Part shown: piece by piece, positions 35,831 to 45,579 of the stretch
Numbering within the stretch: the first letter of the stretch is position 1
How the letters are laid out: every line of letters begins with the position of its first letter
NCBI GenBank assembly: GCA_022478985.1
Contig: JAKSZP010009636.1
Coordinates: forward strand, 1-64,000
Direction: 5' to 3'
DNA: 64,000 nucleotides
Origin: Massospora cicadina
Lineage: Eukaryota; Entomophthoromycota; Entomophthoromycetes; Entomophthorales; Entomophthoraceae
Translations under genes and position numbers: made by a program
The notes under the pieces: model-generated
What the model was told of the DNA's origin: nothing
Seen by the model: only the letters and a program-made list of their open reading frames with translations
Database searches by the model: none

Positions 35831-38298
35831 GTTAAAAAGCAAACACTGTTTTAAAAATAGCTGTTTACTCCTTATAGACTATAAGTAATTTGGATATTAT
35901 CACATCATGGAATTATTGGCATGTGACAGGTAAGAAAAAGACAAATAAATATTATTTTAAGTCTAAGCTGATTTTGTGATCTTTTAATATGGATAGAATG
36001 CAGGTTTAACATTCAAGATAAATATAGTACATGATTGTCATTGATTAATGCCTATGTGGCAGCATAATTATCACTAAAAACATAAGATTAGCTGCTTACT
36101 TTTTTTAAAATCTAATATTTATTATTTATAGGATATGCTACTTAAGACAATAAAACAATTCTGATCAATTTTTATTGATAATTATATGGAAGTAAATCAT
36201 GATTTCCTTGTTAGGAATAAAAAAATTGCAACAAATAAATAATTAACTGTATTTAGAAAAATAAAGGGAAAATAAAGCTTAAAAGCCACTTATACTAATT
36301 TAAGCTTTGTTGATCTTGCAGAGTTATTTGGGAAGCACTGTTTATATAAAAATACTTTCAGCTGCATGGTCTTTTATTGATCTATATGATTTTGATTGAC
36401 TGTAGCTTAATTTGATATGTAAAATACTGAGGGTAGTCTGCTAAATGATAGGTTATCAGTTACAATAAGGGCATTGGAAGAAGTTTTATAGAAGTTCAGC
36501 TCATGGTAACTTATCTGTATATAAATCTAGATAAGATAAACAAAAGGAATACTATACTCATCTGCAATAGAGCATGTCAGCAGCTCATCAGGCTCTACAA
36601 AAAAGGAGGTCAGTGCTGCTACATCAAATTTGACAATATTTGTGCAAAATTACCATTTATGAAAAAACTGCTTGGTTTTCAATGTGAAAACGTTTTCAAA
36701 TATGATGCCACCCAGACGTGAAGGCCCATGCAACAGCTTAAACCTAATCAAGCTAGCAGATGAAACCTGACTTGTATAAGTAATGATACTGATAAAAAAT
36801 CTTTGACATATACTTATCATAAGCCTACATTAGAAAATACTACAGAAAGTTTTTACAGACATAATAGAAACCTCATATTATCTACCAGCATTCAATTGAG
36901 CAAGACAGAAAGCAGTATATAGATCAATAAATTGTAACAGTAAAAAAATACTTTTTATTAAAATAGCGTTATGATATAGAATAAATTTTATACATTTAGT
37001 TTTATATGTAGTTAAATTACACCTTTTTATAAAGATTATTATAAACCCTTTATATTGCTTTCTATCTTAGATCATGCATATTACAGCAGATGCAATCTAT
37101 CTTTTAGCTTGAAACTCAAGTTTAGTTGTGGCAACATGGTCTAGATTTGTAGAGTTAAACATTTAAAACCTACTTTTTATGAGTAATCTGTAGTAAAATC
37201 CTACAGATGAATAGCAAATGCGTCAATATGTGCTCGTTTACAATGTTTGAATATAATTACATGCAAATATAAAAAATTATTGTCAGAAAATAGCTTGACT
37301 TTTTTATAAAGCATAGATTAAAGTAACACCAATGGGACCATCTAGTATTAAAAAAAGTAACACCAAAAAATAAAAGTTTGAATAAATGAAACAAGTGTTT
37401 TTAAAAATAGATAATTTTTATGTAACATCTATATCTTCCTTGCTAATCTTTTTCCTCAAAAATATTCAAACCTTGGGTAAGCTTAGAACGTTATAGCATT
37501 TAATTGATTTTAGTCAGTAAAAAGACTACTTAAAATAGCAAATTTTGTCACGCATAACTTGAACCTTTCCTGTTCATTGGGTCGATTACAAGATAAAAGC
37601 TTACATAAGCATCCTAAATTGTAACCTCATTGATTACTTAATTTTAAGTTTCTATAGGATTAAAATGATAGTCAGTATCCCAAGTCCTTCGCATTCTAAT
37701 TTATTCTTGATTTTGTAACTAGGTAATTTCAACCTCATGCATTATATCGGTTCACTGGTAAAAGTATCAATTGTTGACTTGGCTAGTCCTATAACATCCT
37801 TTAATAAAATAAGTCTCTCATATATTGAACCTATCTGGTACCAAAAGAAGTATCAACCTAAAAAGAAATGGATAAGAAACACATGTTTTATTAGTAACTA
37901 GCAAAATACTAACACTAATGCCCTAATTAGTATACATTGACTAATCAAAACTATTTACAATTTGGCGCCAAACCCAAAAGATACGTTTAATGTAATCAAA
38001 ATAACACCCAACTAAAATTCTTTAATTCGCAATTAAAGATATTCAAGTTCATAACAAACCAAATCACCGATTTATTAAACAAATAGTCTTCATATACAAA
38101 AACTAAAATGAAAGGAAAACAATAAGAAACTCTCGTAAAGGTACTAAAACTATATCGGAATGTTTTGCTCTTAAGTTTTGCACCCAATAAGGACAGCATC
38201 CAATTGTGAGTATCAGAGATTAGAAGTTAACAAGTGACTGATAAAAAATCTAAAAACTTAACAAGCGTTTATAACAGATTATTTACAGAGTTTTCCTG
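35831..38298. other. AT-rich spacer, no convincing gene
   Basis: About 2.5 kb, very AT-rich. A 72-codon plus-strand frame at 36,503-36,721 (MVTYLYINLDKINKRN...) matches nothing I know and stands alone. I would not call it a gene. Confidence 0.5.
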
Positions 38299-39412
38299 TT
38301 AATCATAAATAAATCTTAAGGAAGTAAGCTGTTTAGATCCCGCTTCCCCTTGAAACTTTAAATTCAAAGGGGTATCACAACAATTTAACCAGCGAGAATT
38401 TGGTGTCAAAAGTCTATGTAGAGGCATAGCGCAGTCATAAGCCAAAACAATAATAAATTCTGGGTCTTCTTTAGAAACGAGTGAAGGATTGAGATCAACT
38501 TTAACTACAAAAGCATGCCTTTGAAAAGAATATGCAACAACTTCTAGTTCAAACTTCTGACCAACGTCACAGTTTCCTAAAAAGAGACTATCCTTAGCTC
38601 TTACAGTTAGTCTGGCCCGATCACCTTCAGTCGTCCATTCTTCGGGGAATGCAAATCGCTTAGAAAAAGTTGAAAGCAGTCTCAAATTATCTTCTCTACT
38701 TAAATAGATTCCAGGAAAGGAGCTGATGCTGAATTCTTCAAAACAAACGGGGTATTTACCTCTCACCTTTCTAATGTTAATAGGGAATTGCTTTCGTTTA
38801 GCTAATAATTCTCTAACCAACTTGTTCTCCGTTTCAACGGGAAGATATGCTGCTCTCGCAATAACATGATGAACTTTGCCTTTTATCCCACTTTTTTGCT
38901 CAATTCGATCAAGCAATATTCGAAACTTTTCAACATGTGGTTTGCGATCCTCAAACAGTTCAATTTTATGGATTGAGAGAATTTACTCAGTAAAGTTTGG
39001 ATGAAAAGATCTTTGAAGTTAAAAGTTGGTAGCTTAGTCTCATTTAAAATGACTAGATCAAGTTTAAGTCCCTTCTGGTATAAAATATTCTTGATTCGTT
39101 CTTGAAAAATTGATCTCTCTCTACCTGTAAGAAGAACTGTCAAACAGGTTTCATCTTCAATAAAGGATTCAAGCTTGGCTAAATAAAAGCATTAAAACCT
39201 GAAAAATGAAGTGAGGTACTTAACGATGAAGGAATAAAGTGATCTTTATATAAGTGAGCCGGCAGAGCCTCCAAAGTTTGAAACCATCCAAGGAATTTAT
39301 TCATAAGTAAACCGACTACAGTCGAATCCCATAAATCAGGATTGGGGAGAGGTGAACGAAACAAGGTCTGATCAAAATCAAATATGGCAAGAGTTTGAAA
39401 CTTCTTGTCTCG
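38299..39412 (-). pseudogene. Swiss-Army-Knife RNA-repair-like HAD-family gene (host gene, frameshifted)
   Basis: Exon 39,412-39,220 reads FQTLAIFDFDQTLFRSPLPN, the HAD motif I (DxDxT) with the RSPLPNP that is typical of fungal HAD_SAK_1 proteins. A 41-nt intron, 39,219-39,179 (GTACCT...TTTAG), restores the frame to LESFIEDETCLTVLLTGRER, the motif II region. Motif III/IV is IELFEDRKPHVEKF. It is reached only by shifting frame at an A-run (38,964-38,967): five A would keep it open, four are present. The C-terminal part 38,916-38,299 is a clean 205-codon frame (HHVIARAAYLPVETENKLVR, EFIIVLAYDCAMPLHRLL). The family is proposed to process RNA ends; the biochemical role is not established. The 5' end is unclear, because TAATAG precedes the first exon as a possible 3' splice site. 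It is either a pseudogene or a base error in a live gene. Confidence 0.75.
39179..39219 (-). other. Predicted 41-nt intron of the HAD gene
   Basis: GTACCT donor and TTTATTTAG acceptor on the minus strand. Removing it joins SSL to KLESFIEDE in frame and rebuilds the conserved TVLLTGR region. Very short, but consistent. Confidence 0.6.
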
Positions 39413-40854
39413 CTATTATAAATTAATTGTAAAATATTTCTAGAATTAACAAAAGAAGGAACGAAATTATCCACAAAATAATGAGATACAATGAAAGCCA
39501 AGTTAAAATTTTCAGATGAATCAAAATGCGTAAGTGAAAAGCAGCGCATCTTAAGAATAACTTGAATAGAATTTTGCTGAAAAATTAAATAAAAAAACAA
39601 GTAGGGCGCATCTAATTCTGAAAAAAAGAAATCAAAAGAACAAGATTGAAACAAGCCACGGTAGAAAATAGCTTTAGTAGTAAAAGACTACCGGAAAATG
39701 ATAAAATACACACAAGCATTTTTACACGGTTTAAGAACAAAAGGTAGTAAAATACACTTTATCAAAAAACCTTAATCAGTTAAGGTGACATTTGAAGAAG
39801 TATGCAAAAAGCACCTGAAGTTTAAGCGCGTTAATCTCCTTCAGGAATTCATATTCTTCAATGGCTGTTTCAACAAATTTTACGTTTTGAGCCAACATTG
39901 TCTTTTTTGAAAATGAATAGGTCCTATTCTCCAAAATGAGTTTTTTTGCAAACCCTATGAAGTAAAACAAGGAGCTGAAAGAATTACCATACCTAAGCAT
40001 TTTAGGTTGCCTTAACTTAGTAGCTGGTTTGAAATAGGCTAAAAAATTAAACGTCTTAAGTCAACACGCATATCTGTATTGAGTAGGATGCATATCAAGT
40101 TGGGTGACTGAACTTTTTAAAATTAAAGCCATAAACAATCAAAAATTAAGTCAAAATATTGTACAATTAAGTTTTATTCCTAATAATTTTGTTCGGGTAG
40201 TTTTAATGGTTGCTTTTTTATGGGAGTATAAATGGCCTTTTGACGAAATTTTTTACTCTTTTATTTTTTATGCAGAAACAGTATTTGGAATTTGCTGATT
40301 AATTTAAACAATTTATTAAATATGGTTGACTGGAAGTATATTTATTTAGAAATACTTTACTTTTATTTTATTTTATTTATAATTTAATATATTTTTAATT
40401 GGCTGCATAGGGCATTTTTAGATTTCATAAAACATTGGTCCGTTAAAAATTAATACTCAAGAACCATAAGGTCTACAAGGCTGTAATTTGATTTTATTCT
40501 ACTGGAAACCTTACTGCATAAGTTGGTAGGACTGGCATAACAGTTGTGATTCTTGTTTAAATTGTGCATACAATATTCTTGCTAGGATATATATAGTTTT
40601 TCATTATTTGTGCTGTTGTGCTAGTATACTATTAATCTTGTGTATTAATCATTACATTTGATTGTGACAAGAGCAAAAAGAGTGGTAAACGTAAAAAAAG
40701 GAAATTGGTACTTCAGATCTTATCCTGGTGTATTGGAGGTTGCAAGTGAGTTTTGAATGAAGGTTCACTCAGTACTTCATCTCCACACACTGCTACACCA
40801 AGTTCATCCTCTAAAAAATTACCAAATGTGATGAACTATCTACTTAAAACATTC
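39413..40854. other. Upstream of the HAD gene; possible 5' exons, otherwise AT-rich
   Basis: Minus-strand frames 39,654-39,420 and 40,000-39,776 could hold 5' exons. Pyrimidine-rich TTTCTTTTTTTCAG acceptor-like sequences occur near 39,615-39,630, and a CAG/GTGC donor-like site sits at about 39,813. The peptide MLAQNVKFVETAIEEYEFLK looks protein-like but matches nothing I recognise. A 64-codon plus-strand frame at 40,104-40,298 is unconvincing. Confidence 0.35.
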
Positions 40855-40884
40855 ACTGACTGACTTACTGACCGACTGACTGAC
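40855..40884. repeat. (ACTG)n short tandem repeat, imperfect
   Basis: About seven units of ACTG/ACCG tetramers (ACTGACTGACTTACTGACCG...). Confidence 0.85.
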
Positions 40885-41146
40885 ATCTGAAACCTTCGAG
40901 TCTGATAGGGTCAATCTATTTGGGTGAGTTGGTGAGAATTGGCGAATATTATCTAATAATTCACCAAATTGCTCACCTGAAACTCAACAAAAATCAGTAT
41001 TAGAGTTTAAGTAGATTAAGTAGTTAGGATAATCAACTCACCAGCCACGAGAGCAACAGAGGAGCTATTAGTCTGAGTGGCTCGAGAGTAGTGCTGGCAC
41101 AGCTTATAGGCTACAATGTGAGCTTATCATCTGATAAACTTTAAAT

Positions 41147-41178
41147 ACTGTAGCGAAGCATGGGTATCTGGATGTTAG
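41147..41178 (+). other. Degenerate Helitron-like 3' hairpin
   Basis: ACTGTAGCGAAGCATGGGT is followed 9 nt later by TTAG. It resembles the ACCNTRGCGAAGCNNGGGT hairpin plus CTRR ending of Helitrons but is less well kept than the one at 41,615-41,643. Confidence 0.35.
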
Positions 41179-41279
41179 GTTTATAAATTTTAAAAACCTG
41201 CCTAATTTGGTTCACCTAATTAATAAAATACTTTTGGCAAGTTAAGTAGAAGTTGATTTAGTAGTTTGGAAGATATGTC

Positions 41280-41527
41280 ACTTGCTCAATGATTTTAAGT
41301 ATAAAGAGATGTTTCGATAGCAGTTTTGTGTTATTTGATTAATTCGATAGGTTTTTTTGTTTGGCCGAGTGGTTGATGGCTTTTGTTTGAATCGATAGGA
41401 CACAGTTTAGCTTTGAGGGGTGATTAGTTATTGGTTGTTTTGATAATTTCAGTTAGGTTTACTAAGTGGTTGGTGGTTTTTGGTTGATTCGATTGAACAA
41501 TTGGATTTGGCTGAGTGGTTTTGTTTG
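41280..41527. repeat. GTGGTTGGTGG-rich low-complexity repeat, copy 1
   Basis: Irregular iterations of AGTGGTTGGTGGTTTTTGG and GATTGATTCGATAGGT-like words. Similar text lies at about 47,586-47,830 and 62,115-62,280, so it is a dispersed, internally repetitive family, perhaps the body of a non-autonomous Helitron. Confidence 0.45.
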
Positions 41528-41643
41528 TCTATAATATAAAATCTAAATTAATAGATTGAAAATCTTTTTTTAGTACTAGATGGTAATAGATTGAAAATCT
41601 TTAGTTTTATAGACACCGTAGTGAAGCAAGGGTAAATGGCTAG
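41528..41643 (+). mobile_element. Helitron-like miniature element (tentative)
   Basis: Begins TCTATAATATAAAATCT (Helitron 5' TC rule). It contains two copies of TAATAGATTGAAAATCTTT. It ends with the hairpin-like ACCGTAGTGAAGCAAGGGT (41,615-41,633), then AAATGG and CTAG (41,640-41,643), followed by T. A 3' hairpin a few bases before CTAG and a following T are the Helitron hallmarks. The 5' flank is G and not the expected A, and the hairpin stem is imperfect, so this is only a candidate. Confidence 0.42.
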
Positions 41644-41710
41644 TAATAAATAAGAGAATTGTGAATAATAAAGGTATTAGCATCAATACAAATTTAAGTA
41701 TTCTCAGTTC

Positions 41711-41727
41711 CACATTCAGTAAATTTA
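41711..41727. repeat. Target duplication of HAL-b, left
   Basis: CACATTCAGTAAATTTA, 17 bp, identical to 43,609-43,625. Confidence 0.95.
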
Positions 41728-43608
41728 GGATTTATTTGAGGTACGCCGACCAGGGGACAGACAGTACCAAACACAACACTCAAAATGACAAAACAAAACT
41801 ACTAACCAGGTGGGAAGCAGAAACTGATAACCCACCATGGCAGAGGGTGAGGAGGAGTCAGGGGGTTAGTTTTCAGAAAACCCACCTCAATCAAGGGATG
41901 TTGGTTACAGTACCAGATCAGAGCAGAGAGCCAGGGCGTTGGGGCATCTGCATAGTGGGGGTTGAGGTCAGCGTAGTAGGAGTTTTCCTCTTCTGCATCA
42001 AGATAATGATAGGAAAGTGTTTCAACAAAAGCTGCGAGGAGAACTTCAGCTTCTTTGCGGGCTTCAGGAAGTTGGGTGAAAAGGAAGATACTGTGGTGGG
42101 TGATTTTGGCTGAGGGGTTGAATGAAGCAATCATTGCAACATTTATAACAGCAACTTCAGCATCATCAAATAGTTTCAAGATATCACTGCAGGGAGATTC
42201 AGGGAAGTCAGGGGGAAGAAGAGGGTGGGCAGGCCATGCTGGAGCTGAGCCACTGACTGGGCCACTGCGGTGCATAGTTTTGGGCAATGAGGAGAGGCCA
42301 TTGCAGCTAAGGTGAGCTGGTGATCACTTTGGAAGGGGGCTGTATTGGGTAGAGGAGCAAAATGGCAAGGGGTAGGGGTTTTATCAAAGTCAGGAAGGAA
42401 AAATTCTGCCTGACCATAATTGCCTTGGCAGAGAGGTTGACCTGTATGCTTACTAATGAGGACATTACCTGATCTGTCAGTTTCAGCCAATAGATCCCAT
42501 GGATTTTGGTTCACTGGAATAGTGGCATTTGAATTTGGGTGGGTGGGATTGAGTGAATGGGCAGCTGCTTGGGTGCCAATAGTGGTCCAAGCATTGCTCT
42601 GATTAGCTGGGGTAGAATTAGGTGGGAGAGTGAGGCTGGAGGTTTTGGGGAGGGGCTGATTTTCCATGTGGGCCACTGAACAAGATTGGAGGGTGGGAGG
42701 GGGCAGTAAAGCACCCCATACTGAACCTCCAGAAGGAGGCTCAGAAGCTGCAGCAGTGGACTTGGCCTGAGGGCATGCTCTTTTTGCATGGTTGAGGCCA
42801 AAGCAGAGGGAACAAATCTGCCTACCATTATTGACCCAAGCCCAAAAGAAATAATCAGGCGCTGCAGCCACACTAGCATGGGGTGGGATTTGTTGGGCTA
42901 TGGTAGGGTGGTGTGGTATAATGGTGGCTGTTGCCTGAGGAGCAGCAAGGTGCTCTGCACCAGATAGAATGGCAAAGATGAGGTTGGTCTGAGTGCCATA
43001 AGCCATGAGCCCCGCGACCAACTGGTCATACAAAACCTGGGGTGGAAGGTGGGATGGGAGATTTGCAAAGGATACCACCAGCGTGGTATCTGAAGGGAGG
43101 CAAGTACAGGTTGTGGGAATGGGTTTTTTTATAAATTAGAGGAATTTGTGCTGCCACTTCAGCATCCTCCTCAGATTGGAACCCAACGTCAAAGTAGCCC
43201 TTAAAAGGGTGGAAGTCTATAAAGCCAGCTGGCGCAAAGGCCGCAGTGGCTAGCTCAATAATTGCCTTATCAGCATATGAGAACAAATGCCCATAGTCCA
43301 CTCTGAGGCAATAGCGAATGGCAGAGTGAGGGAGGGCGAGAGGATGGAGGCAAGAAGGGTGGACGTGCATCAGGTGGAGCGCTAAGTCCTGTGGGGGGAC
43401 AAAACGGTTGGAAGCAGTGGGAGGGCTGTTTGAGCCCATCCGAACGTGCTTGCCCATGGGGTGGAAAACGCTAGGTGGGGGTGCACTGCTGCCCCACACT
43501 GGGGTGGCAGGCGGTGGAGCCAAGGACATCAAAGAATAGGTTTGGGCAGATGGCTGTGGATAAATAAAACTTTAAATTTAAAATTGCTCAAAAGTGACTT
43601 TGAGCAGT
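41728..43608 (-). mobile_element. HAL-b: ORF1-only retroposon with perfect target duplications
   Basis: 1,881 bp with precise ends. The minus-strand 5' end is GTGACTGCTCAAAGTCACTT. A GC-rich leader with the CCGCTGCCCCACAC-like block precedes a gag/ORF1-like coding region. The 3' end is CTGGTCGGCGTACCTCAAAT plus AAATCC. Perfect 17-bp flanking duplications indicate LINE-type integration. No endonuclease or RT is encoded. It is the best-preserved of four copies (HAL-a to HAL-d). Confidence 0.88.
41802..43532 (-). pseudogene. HAL-b ORF1-like zinc-knuckle protein (nearly intact)
   Basis: Minus-strand frames in order. 43,532-43,026: MMSLAPPPATPVWG start, then YCLRVDYGHLFSYADKAIIE and FIDFHPFKGYFDVGF, an RRM-like region. 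43,078-42,176: FANLPSHLPPQVLYDQLVAG, then the intact CCHC knuckle CSLCFGLNHAKRAC (about 42,780), a Pro/Ser/Asn-rich linker and FQSDHQLTLAAMASPHCPKL. 42,287-41,802: C-terminal helical part (KLFDDAEVAVINVAMIASFN). Only about two frame changes separate the parts. The layout (RRM-like, CCHC, linker) resembles an L1-type ORF1p, but the sequence is not that of LINE L-c ORF1. Role inferred: packaging of its own RNA. Confidence 0.75.
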
Positions 43609-43625
43609 CACATTCAGTAAATTTA
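43609..43625. repeat. Target duplication of HAL-b, right
   Basis: Perfect 17-bp copy of 41,711-41,727. Confidence 0.95.
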
Positions 43626-44164
43626 AAAGCTGTAGTTTATATGGAGAAAAAACAAATACCACTTAAGATGCCTCTAAAAATTATGGGTTAGTTTGTAGCT
43701 TGACAATTTTATGAGAGATTTATAAAAGCCAGAAACAATCATTTTACTTCAGAAAAGTGCAAAGATAAAAATATAATTTGAGTCAAACATAAGGTACTTT
43801 TTATGTATTGAGATGCATTGGGAAAGGGCCTACTGCTAGGAAAATATTATGTGGTATAATAAATCTGCCACACCATACTAGAAATATATTAAGCTACAGA
43901 GATATTTTACTAGAAAAAGTGCCATAAGAATCTATAAAAATGCAATACTGGAGGCAGTTGAGGAAAATAGAGACAGACACCTGCAGACATTACAATTATA
44001 TTTGATGGTACTTGGTGGAAGAGGGGCCATCAGTATTTGAACTCTTGTACAGCTGCCACACATATGACATAGATAGGGTCCTAAGTATAGAAGTTTTATA
44101 TAAATATTGTTGTGGATGCAATATTGCTAAGTCAAATACTTAAAAAAAGGTTCAGCATGAACCA
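43626..44164. other. AT-rich spacer, no feature seen
   Basis: No frame or repeat that I can support. Confidence 0.5.
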
Positions 44165-44900
44165 AAGTGCACTGTGGGAATCCAGTAAGTTGTTGCTCGC
44201 TGGTGTTTGTAGTTTTTGGATTCCACAAATGAATTTTTTTATATAAAGTTAAAAACACTAATTAGCAAATAGTTGGTTTTATATGGGTTATTAGTACAAA
44301 CACAGGAAAGGAAAAATGAACCCTCTTGATAACTGACTGCTCAGTATTTAAAATTGTATCAAGGGTCAAAGAGAATTCATTGGTAAGTTCAGAACATCTT
44401 GATACAGTCCAATTAAGGAAAAATGCAAATTTGCCCTATTGAAGCTCAGAAAACTTGCTTCACTATGACTGAACAACTGAAGGGGAGTTAATCTTTGTCA
44501 ATACATACCCATGGGGTAACAATTTAATAAATTTCAGCTAATCCTCTTTAGCAAAATTTATTGCATCCTGGGGGACCCCTATCAAGCCTATAAAAGGGGG
44601 TGGTCCCCACTTTGGTGCTGGCTTTGAACTAGTTGTGACCTTGGGAGAAACCTTTGATAGACTCCTCAGGTTTACTCACATGATTGGGAAAATTTGACTT
44701 CCTGACTTGGTGTTATTTGCCTGGTTAGTATTCATAATATTGTTGCCCCAAATTCTGGGGTTCCACCAAAAGTTGGCCAGGGTCTTTTGGCCAATATTGT
44801 CATTAACTTCATTTAAAACAATATTATTATGAGATTGGATATGTAATGGTCAATTATATTTGATAGTCAGAACTATTACTATCTACAACATTCTTTTGCT
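44165..44900 (-). mobile_element. Family F repeat, copy F2
   Basis: Homologous to F1. It has the same hairpin end: GGGAATCCAG near 44,168-44,177 and TGGATTCCAC near 44,216-44,225, with GTTGCTCGCTGGTG between. The degenerate coding region on the minus strand (about 44,810-44,510) reads DNIGQKTLANFWWNP and LKFIKLLPHGYVLT with stops. More decayed than F1 at the protein level. Confidence 0.5.
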
Positions 44901-45579
44901 GAAATTGAGATGACAATTGTCTGACATGCACCAAGATTATACTAACTTAGTAGAAGAATAGAAATTACTTAAGCTGGAAACAATTTAATTGTTCTCTGTA
45001 AAAAAAGGGTTTGATATGTGTACTTCATTGAAGATGGTGAATCTAGCTCATTCAAATCTTTTTTTATGATAGAAGACCTTACATTTCCAAGCTACCATAA
45101 AAGTTAGAGTTTATCAACCATGTATAGAAAAGAATAGGCACACAACTTTGATAGAGGAAGTTTGAGCTGTTAAAGACACCATTATCTGATGGCAGACTCT
45201 TGGAGATTGTCTTCTAGACAATACCATCAATTAACTAGCAGAATATTATAGTCAAGCCATAAGAAGCACTAAAAATAACCCAGATGATATTAAAAAGGCT
45301 GCATAAGCAAAACTTTTTCAATAAAATATCAACAAATGAAAAGCCAATCCATACCTATGCTCATCCAAGTGTTGTAAATATAAAAAACATAAAGCAGATG
45401 GAACGTTATATAGCTTTACCCAGGATAACTCTTTACTTTAGGCTGTTATATATATATAGTAAATGTTCCTTTGTTTGTCTCATATGTGTTCCTATACCAT
45501 TCATCCAATTGCAATAAATCTTTAGTGAATTGTTGTGCGCATGCCTGCTAAGATTTCTGAATTAGTACAACCATCTTGT
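44901..45579. other. AT-rich spacer with an unsupported 77-codon frame
   Basis: The plus-strand frame 45,284-45,517 has no recognisable similarity and no context. No other feature seen. Confidence 0.45.

Noticed and set aside
36503..36721. 72-codon plus-strand frame in AT-rich spacer
   Set aside because: No similarity, no neighbours, length compatible with chance.
39420..39654. Phe-rich minus-strand frame just upstream of the HAD gene as a coding exon
   Set aside because: Its composition looks like translated intron or UTR (acceptor-like TTTCAG sites inside); the frame does not join DFDQT without a shift. Kept only as a possible 5' exon area.
41280..41527. Telomere- or centromere-like satellite
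   Set aside because: The repeats are irregular and short; no consistent unit length.
45284..45517. 77-codon plus-strand frame
   Set aside because: No recognisable protein, AT-rich context, no repeat copy.
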